This document shows, piece by piece, positions 38,301 through 38,778 of a DNA stretch of 38,778 nt (position 1 is the stretch's first letter; each line of letters begins with the position of its first letter). The DNA comes from a virus. The stretch is from positions 1-38,778 of the IMG/VR virus record IMGVR_UViG_3300032285_000968; one strand, given 5' to 3'. Made by a program: the position numbers and the translations under genes. A model generated the notes under the pieces. That model worked only from the letters and a program-made list of their open reading frames with translations. It was not told the DNA's origin and did no database searches.

Positions 38301-38340
38301 GATAAACAAACTTAATCCTACCTAATTTATATTCTGCCAT
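23341..38340 (-). CDS. Giant modular tail fibre protein (4999 residues)
   Basis: One uninterrupted reading frame of 5000 codons. Order of parts: residues 1-740, seven W/Y...GDxVxYGGxxYxC modules like CBM5/12; about 755-780, 'VAPNGIDTTGNGQGT' at the start of a beta-helix core; about 920-2410, six copies of a 'RDxxYxLDAIxYDLxYGGN' helical module; about 2430-2600, a beta-helix face ('RNMTMNGLKGYL', 'RSCYVQNCTMFGYACYG'); about 3020-4560, beta-propeller-like blades with a large insert; about 4670-4999, the tip usual in marine T4-like fibres ('GGRVFFTSTDQDGNFNVGNLF', 'ILPTQKAIKSYI'). Threonine, serine and glycine dominate and cysteine is rare. The protein should form a very long trimeric fibre for host binding. 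AGAAGG (38356-38351) and a late promoter motif precede the ATG. Relatives I recall are considerably shorter; the excess comes from inserted low-complexity modules. Confidence 0.9.
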   Translation of the reverse strand: MAEYKLGRIKFVYQGNWTASGTSYAVDDVVTVNGKTYICVLSHSSSSLFATDLNANPTCWNIVADGTKWIGAWSNATYYQLGDLVQYGGYVYQCTTAHTSASSTATITATGITVTGGVATITFSTQAVQPFLVGATITTAGFSPAQTTGVINNINGSFTVTACTTSQVQFALTGSYAVTTLGTVAGTSQLGLEADSSKWTTFATSFSYNSAWTINTRYKVNDIVSYGGFTYVCSAAHVSANTYSLGLEQDQGKWTVFNAGITYLGLWSSGATLTGYTSGTTLTLSVIASSSNSGTLSTNQIISGGGLASGTTVTASLTGSGSTGTAASTWTITPSQTVGSSGSQVTITAAAMRYRVNDIVRYGADLWICTQAHTASGTALDSAKFTQFVGGFEFMNTYNSANNYVVGDLVTYGGYTYACVQNNGSASPQTPSTATAYWQIYTTGFNFRNDYTVSASPTYKVGDVVRIGGYTYLAILDNPSNLTPPNATYWTVLNTGIKYNPQTSVIYSAVTLVPAVMNNSTITGTTLAVGTLASGTITVGMQLSGGTILPGTYIVSGSGSTWTVSQTQTVSTTTITGRAGITTSSGTGATFNITRAGTVYSVAIATGGTGYTAAETIKIYGTSLGGISPANDATITISTVGSTVITGITVSGFSTTWYNAGTYVAGDVTFWGASSYVCVSAHTASLANRPDADTSATYWNLLASGTEQATLTTQGDMFYYGSTGPTRLPIGTDGQILRVNNNQPAWQYYGQINNIVYVAPNGIDTTGNGQGTTIDKPWASIRYACQQVEAGYLNPNSGMLLSMNKQFIMKETAAYVTYNYTFNITGTTVNGDPTRPNQFTVGTPGSGTTFQTTTANMYVGMPIVFSATAGGVTAGSTYYVYQVIDSTHFTVVATQGSSSVVLLTTTSTANTGAYVYSSSKAERDAGLIIEGANFDLTHSGTSQTTKNTNAFFSNGTLTSGVYSYDINPFVASLSFMKTTLVPSVLSNSAIQQASLYQTLNNGGTFTSASMASQITNNLYTAESGSASTVQNLITIVTNALTAQTNVSIPAVINPSTTISVKTGTYNEILPINVPAFTAIVGDELRSTVVQPFAADPQLATVVPKSQAALTRIRSLIPNLMSNTTITPSTGNSVAQVTSLPAASTGSATAITNLKSSFDILYSLAANGLNNEPVIVMPQPTGFNTASLTNAVYGTTSQGVSNSTGNTTGYSYALTQVRQNYQFIIADTLQYLANNYPAVYSTEGAVGLSKGSRDISYILDSILYDLTYGGNSQSLVAGASYYSLNALQILTTEKAGFVQMFQYMATIVSKIAQKTSFTAQSGNSLTVNGSGTAGSAASGAFLFDRIYNVANYITNGTPDTAISSYIGAQASDLQTAYNAVAALNTNIASDATVWVSKYYQSVVFSNSALINRDALLIVNALNYDMVYGSNFNAIQAGRAFNRANTSATNLRSTASGQLPPTLGAINFMYYKMKMIAASGAVIQTQATIDDINNYLTNGAAPTQVIWPQQGLPLATYTGVTAASVTGGGDGTAAFTITRISNGNGYYGFNIVVTTPGASYTTSSKLRIYGDSIGGQRSTNDIVLNVTQVSSGGILSVTVSDASATVALLEANRAFLLSEVIAYINTNYSSITTNPNYSVAKTQRDAGYVLDAIHYDLTYGGNWQSQEAGMAYYSALYGTQIASGLSTAFINALNYISTIAQQVIVGTAVATPLGSVAQVLPTASGSVGSTRDAGRFNTLMTVVLGYVTNGLTNGAPIVTATTIASGNTFTIGTTSNTITATAAGVNVTLGTAASYVQGTPITTGASISTSGGLAVSTTYYVAATTTSSTTVTLASSLTNAYLGVAITFTSASYSSNNTVTIGNSVHGLVAGDIVIPQTTANGLSSTVIGSGQIYYVLSSGLTTTQFQLSTSYNGTVATFTNGTGLSIPLQTINMPYLGWTNSSSLTAFNTVSASLVGTTTATTLAALTITGTSGTFSCTSLTSAGITIGYGNTITVSGTLIGNGNLVGYSSPTTYYVVGTNGSSTFTLSATSGGSAITTVTGSLTGLTFVLTTSNSYQAQVNTYVNTTYPALTYNSTYVQRDVVKVTTAAMYDMLLGSNFASVTAGRAYNRTQDYQVLGYEKQATIASLNYLQTLITASISSYSTQAASVVTSTNIVINMLNKGQSSLTPEVNGTITYNNNLGIAKGVEILRANIPFLLAETTAYYANTYTYTVTSSTTGEFTTSAPHNLNVNDPVKFSYTPYTISIASCTGTTITTSASMPAGIVAGMPIVFSANVGTGSGGGVTSGNAYYVKTASGTSLTVASTIGGTAISFATQPSITGVTAVAGGLFGGINNTSLYYVSSVSSTTTFTITTAEGYLNTNTGTVYPNVTLTASSGSMSVAYYYQNPDTQSDINYFLNAIIYDLQYTGNYRSLRAAQVLLNAINGSSGSDMWLVRNSCGIRNMTMNGLKGYLTNSSLAYGTKRPTGGAFTSLDPGFGPNDSNAWVYGRSCYVQNCTMFGYACYGAKVDGALHAGGYRSMVSNDYTCIIGDGIGWMTTGANSLSELVSVFNYYSYAGYMAELGGRIRATNGNSSYGTYGVVAEGTDTTETPIFCNINNRAAQAQITSVLTDTTNQVLRLEYGNAGSSYSNTVFSVSASGVPPTITSDEFRNASVFETRIIDTGTVSNSSVGGTSYVTASNTGQASTLGFFTLAATDAALTNAYNNMRITLTGGTGVGQYANILTNVNGTKICTVVKDSFAPLMVSASTRATFATTGSSISGTTLTIGTVSSGTIVPGAIISGGAIPAGTYIVSNLSGSGSGSTWTISQSVSQSSTAIGGTVNLLTTTSTASMYLNMPIYLNAAFDNLSAASLYYVIALTPTQFTLSSDGTNAVTLAGGAASTVTVTATAITNNLITATNTLTAGKAITFASSFNGLDAGTVYYVSALNLSTASFSVSLVPGGPVVAITTTQSGLSITGTVGTGLFAAGWDHVVPGNTTGSGLTAVYTNTTDLTTTYTIEPRISYTEPGFNATARTLPALGTGTYGSVVYGDGYYVSIATGGTGTALGTDGKTWAAGGALPGSTENWVGVVYGGGSGAVATALIGGLGGTGAVLQAVVGTGSSASQIVSITILNGGYNYTTPPTINIVAPSGFGTGATATCQVLNGTIVAVTMSINGSGYTTGVNAPVVTAVTSIVSGITMNSWGKNYFSTPTITISQPQGLTPTSYTPGGAVTSGTYYQTAAGRIYLCAGSGTYSGTPTFDYANSTTLTNVTLGSAQFTYVATQASVGTGITLTNYGVSALTLAVSGYGYTATPTVTITDSNAKWVAISGSSTTSAYSTTAGLSSAWSSSVTNNSTNQNFKSLAYGGGVFVAVGGLVSTAGTISKSTDGVTWVASTITSGNISSGYWASVAYGNGFFVAVQNGGTSTVVSSNGGATFTAGGSLPSVATAWTNVTYGNGRFLAVSSNGTYVAYSLNNGTNWTLASNKSGVNGTYASGLPTTQQWKSVAYGEGQFVAVANMPTPTITATASGTNLVTLSSTAGLNVGNSIVPTQVTQTGTSSLAAHTVAVNASTSFISNGTSGNAGTVFTAIPQTGQVVVGQQLTGSGVTAGTYITASNSFTSTGSSISGSTLTIGTPTGTVAIGQSLTGTAFTNGTGYILANYWPSGVQTGILTLTGSYSVGSATAIQTNEQLSGTGITNYATYITGTVTATSASTNAGIAPGSGQTITGNISGNILTVSANSGSIQPGYVLSGGTVTAGTVIVSNITGTPTSASSTWYVSISQTATCTTATPIVLTMTSAPASGSFIPGMVISGGTTTAGTFIVTQVTGTAGTLGSQAYSSGGAPAATAVTLASGSGFAVGQLITGTGLFNNTYITNVVGAVITVSQPFHTQASGTYTSVAAGVQGTYNVTPSQTITGQTITGSAYTVNTTTLVPSTAISGAFSAYIVSGSSSTWTISQTLGTIASSAIGGVSYTVSSSQNITATPITSTGDIITVNSTTGMTIGEPIVFTAVTQTTTATAVSSTGNLITVGSNTGMSAGEPIVFTAVTQTGTLTAATTAGNAFTLSSSTGLVSGESIVFTAVTQATTLTATTNSTASGTSYIAGTTLTMMFAPSASIVNGMVVSGSTTTAGTYITTQLTATNTASVTPSYSSGGSSGTSTFVVNNGTGIAIGQLISGTGVPNGTYVGPTYVTSSTTVPLANAAGAAVTLTQQAAGNYSFYTPGQQGTYAVSVSQTVASSGSPATLTFTGNIITVSNTTGMLVGESFQVGTNVGNLLSSSVYYITKIIGNTLAVGTTNTATSDFTLSTTSSQSVSVTAGAVFGGITSGVTYYLAGAPSGNNITLYTSYGTGSVTVTAGANGAWTFVAGATYGNLSSGATYYIINPTAGANQITISTSYGGSVFNPGNGNGAWTTVAGGTFGGITNGVTYFVSEVISSTQISIVTAYGGTSNFALTNSAGSWTLVSGAVLGNLTSGSTYYIASISGNNITLSSSPTLSPITSVISDTGSWTSKTGTNVCATSWDGINWTARTLPSYTSWTGIAFGNPQASVTLGAVPLFVAVSGTAGTVANSIRTGARTLGRVKVASNSVIEVRLVEPGSGYPKGNVTATTTSTNVITADDITGLSTSTANNQPIEFNTVTTSGLTVNTTYYVIGSSVTVTSAPAGTFQVTATPGGTTPVTLSTTTPSGMIYRAGPVVRVFDPNHVIDVGLRARLGDGALGNPSFATRGTNNTTATATTLGDGYSDLYQNTSSTINVNFVSTYTGLPSAGANVQFATITGANQWYKLVSTNASQLIQPGTGNNYYTATFTINPSLTTLNAPVHGTLITTRLKYSQVRLTGHDFLYIGTGNQTQTNYPYVVAGNAIQANQQYQTGGGRVFFTSTDQDGNFNVGNLFGVQQSTGTATLNASAFNLAGLQSLTLNSVNLGVNSATITSFSTDPFFVANSDNILPTQKAIKSYITAQIGGGQSALNVNTLTAGQIKIQNDQIYNTAGNAIQVTSKMNFTGGIDGAPVALVFFGQR
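24865..27846 (-). other. Insert of about 990 low-complexity residues inside a propeller blade of the giant fibre
   Basis: The blade preceding it reads 'QQWKSVAYGEGQFVAVAN' (ending at about residue 3497) and the expected continuation 'NVCATSWDGINWTARTLP' appears only at about residue 4495. Between are Thr/Ser/Gly-rich repeats such as 'ITVxSxTGMxxGExIVFTAVTQT', 'GGTxxAGTxIVxxxxG' and 'xYYxxxxxGNNITLSxS'. The repeats carry no obvious Asp-box or glycine/histidine enzyme motif and look like stacked short beta-strand modules. Confidence 0.6.
26252..26391 (-). repeat. Exact 35-base direct repeat, period 105 bases
   Basis: Positions 26252-26286 and 26357-26391 are identical over 35 bases and start exactly 105 bases (35 codons) apart, within the inserted region of the giant fibre. 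They encode the shared GEPIVFTAVTQT segment. A further, diverged copy continues at about 26148-26181. Base-level identity shows recent tandem duplication of a 35-residue unit. Confidence 0.85.
31100..35590 (-). other. Six-copy helical module 'RDxxYxLDAIxYDLxYGGN' in the giant fibre
   Basis: Six related segments lie near residues 925, 1255, 1415, 1645, 2085 and 2390: ERDAGLIIEGANFDLTHSG, SRDISYILDSILYDLTYGG, NRDALLIVNALNYDMVYGS, QRDAGYVLDAIHYDLTYGG, QRDVVKVTTAAMYDMLLGS, QSDINYFLNAIIYDLQYTG. Each is followed by a stretch of about 40 residues with A-G-xxY/F and a helix, then Thr/Ser-rich spacers. They punctuate the beta-helix region and are also familiar from marine phage fibres. The copies are divergent, so duplication is old. 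Confidence 0.65.
36230..38330 (-). other. Seven CBM5/12-like modules at the N-terminus of the giant fibre
   Basis: Module anchors in order from the N-terminus: W17...Y24-AVDDVVTVNGKTYIC; WIGAWSNATYYQLGDLVQYGGYVYQC... ; NTRYKVNDIVSYGGFTYVC; MRYRVNDIVRYGADLWIC; NYVVGDLVTYGGYTYAC; TYKVGDVVRIGGYTYLA; GTYVAGDVTFWGASSYVC. Most then have AH and a W about 20 residues later. The pattern is that of chitin/cellulose-binding CBM5/12 modules and of similar modules in marine phage fibres. At the N-terminal end they may serve as virion-proximal shaft pieces rather than receptor binders. Modules 2, 4 and 7 contain low-complexity inserts. Confidence 0.65.
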
Positions 38341-38360
38341 GTTATTTTATCCTTCTCTAA

Positions 38361-38369
38361 GTATTTATC
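38361..38369 (-). promoter_or_regulatory. T4-like late promoter for the giant fibre gene
   Basis: GATAAATAC (38369-38361) on the minus strand is one mismatch from TATAAATA and ends 5 bases before AGAAGG (38356-38351), the ribosome binding site of the giant fibre gene. The arrangement repeats that of gp13 (same motif, same 5-base distance to the binding site). It lies in the 46-base gap after the preceding fibre gene. Confidence 0.6.
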
Positions 38370-38386
38370 TTACTGTTATTTCTAGG

Positions 38387-38778
38387 TTATCGCTTTGCCC
38401 AACTACGGGCAAAAAAGTCTAAAGCTGCCATATTACCATCTACACCTGCGCCAGCTCCCGCAATATTCACTTTGCTGGTCATCCTTACACGTGATCCTGT
38501 AGTTCCTGCAGGCACTGTAGATCTAATAAATGTAGCTCCACCTACTACGACTGTTCCTGCTGTCAACTGTCCTGTAAATGTATTTGAACCGCCTTGACTT
38601 AGTCGACTAGTAATGTAGGATTTAATAGCTTTCTGTGTTGGTAAAATGCTATCACTGTTTGCTGTAAATGATCCATCTGTACTAAACTGTGTAATTTGTA
38701 CACTCGATTGGCCAACAGCAATTCCTCCAAGACTCAAACTTTGTAGTCCAGTCAATCCAAACTGGCTAGCACTCAATG
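38387..38778 (-). CDS. Tail fibre protein, C-terminal part only (5' end outside window)
   Basis: The last 130 or so codons of a gene that enters from the right edge. 'LSASQFGLTGLQSLSLGGIAVG', 'ITQFSTDGSFTANSDSILPTQKAIKSYI' (read as two blocks) and the ending 'VDGNMAALDFFARSWAKR' match the C-terminus of the giant fibre residue for residue in places ('FVANSDNILPTQKAIKSYI', 'GAPVALVFFGQR'). It is therefore a paralogous marine T4-like tail fibre, whose shaft lies outside. No start codon should be assigned within the window; the TTG at 38776 is simply an internal leucine. Confidence 0.85.
   Translation of the reverse strand, partial: LSASQFGLTGLQSLSLGGIAVGQSSVQITQFSTDGSFTANSDSILPTQKAIKSYITSRLSQGGSNTFTGQLTAGTVVVGGATFIRSTVPAGTTGSRVRMTSKVNIAGAGAGVDGNMAALDFFARSWAKR

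Overview
The window looks like part of a marine T4-like myovirus genome of the cyanophage or pelagic T4-like type. On the left are homologues of the neck and tail-completion proteins gp13, gp14 and gp15. On the right are tail-fibre proteins whose modules (the 'NSDxILPTQKAIKSYI' tip, the 'TDQDGNF.VG.LF' block, W/YGGxxYxC modules, a beta-helix core) are typical of marine T4-like phages. T4-like late promoter motifs (TATAAATA-type) precede several genes. No photosynthesis gene, tRNA, integrase, insertion sequence or CRISPR array is visible, so the host cannot be named.

Layout. Positions 1-1160 (minus strand) hold the start of a 2OG-Fe(II) oxygenase-like gene that runs off the left edge, preceded by a near-perfect host sigma-70 promoter, and then gp13. 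A palindromic pair of late promoters (1177-1198) separates gp13 from a rightward unit (1203-18322). In that unit 21 genes run on one strand, almost all overlapping or touching. The unit opens with gp14-like and gp15-like structural genes and a Nudix hydrolase. It continues with a large tailoring-enzyme island: 12 proteins with the histidine/carboxylate signatures of 2OG-Fe(II) oxygenases (13 with the partial gene at the left edge), three PF04820 flavin-dependent halogenase-like proteins, an SGNH hydrolase, two DUF6065-like proteins and a small zinc-ribbon-like protein. The only intergenic space of note (7814-7863) holds a second late promoter candidate.

The rightward unit meets the leftward tail-fibre unit stop-to-stop at 18322/18323. 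Reading leftward from the right edge, the tail unit has the end of one tail-fibre gene (38778-38387) and a single uninterrupted 4999-residue giant fibre (38340-23341). Two small virion-type proteins follow, then three adhesin-like proteins that share an N-terminal attachment segment and a C-terminal glycine-rich domain, and finally a tail-associated protein carrying a YPPxGDQ motif.

How the genes may work together (inference). The island sits inside the late structural region and faces the adhesin and fibre genes, so its enzymes could modify virion tail proteins or a host surface molecule late in infection. A flavin halogenase from a cyanophage (VirX1, cyanophage Syn10) is already known. A contiguous set of three halogenases with about a dozen oxygenase-like genes in one phage operon is what I would single out. 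The second major feature is the architecture of the giant fibre: low-complexity modules are inserted within other folded modules, including one insert of about 1000 residues inside what looks like a beta-propeller blade.
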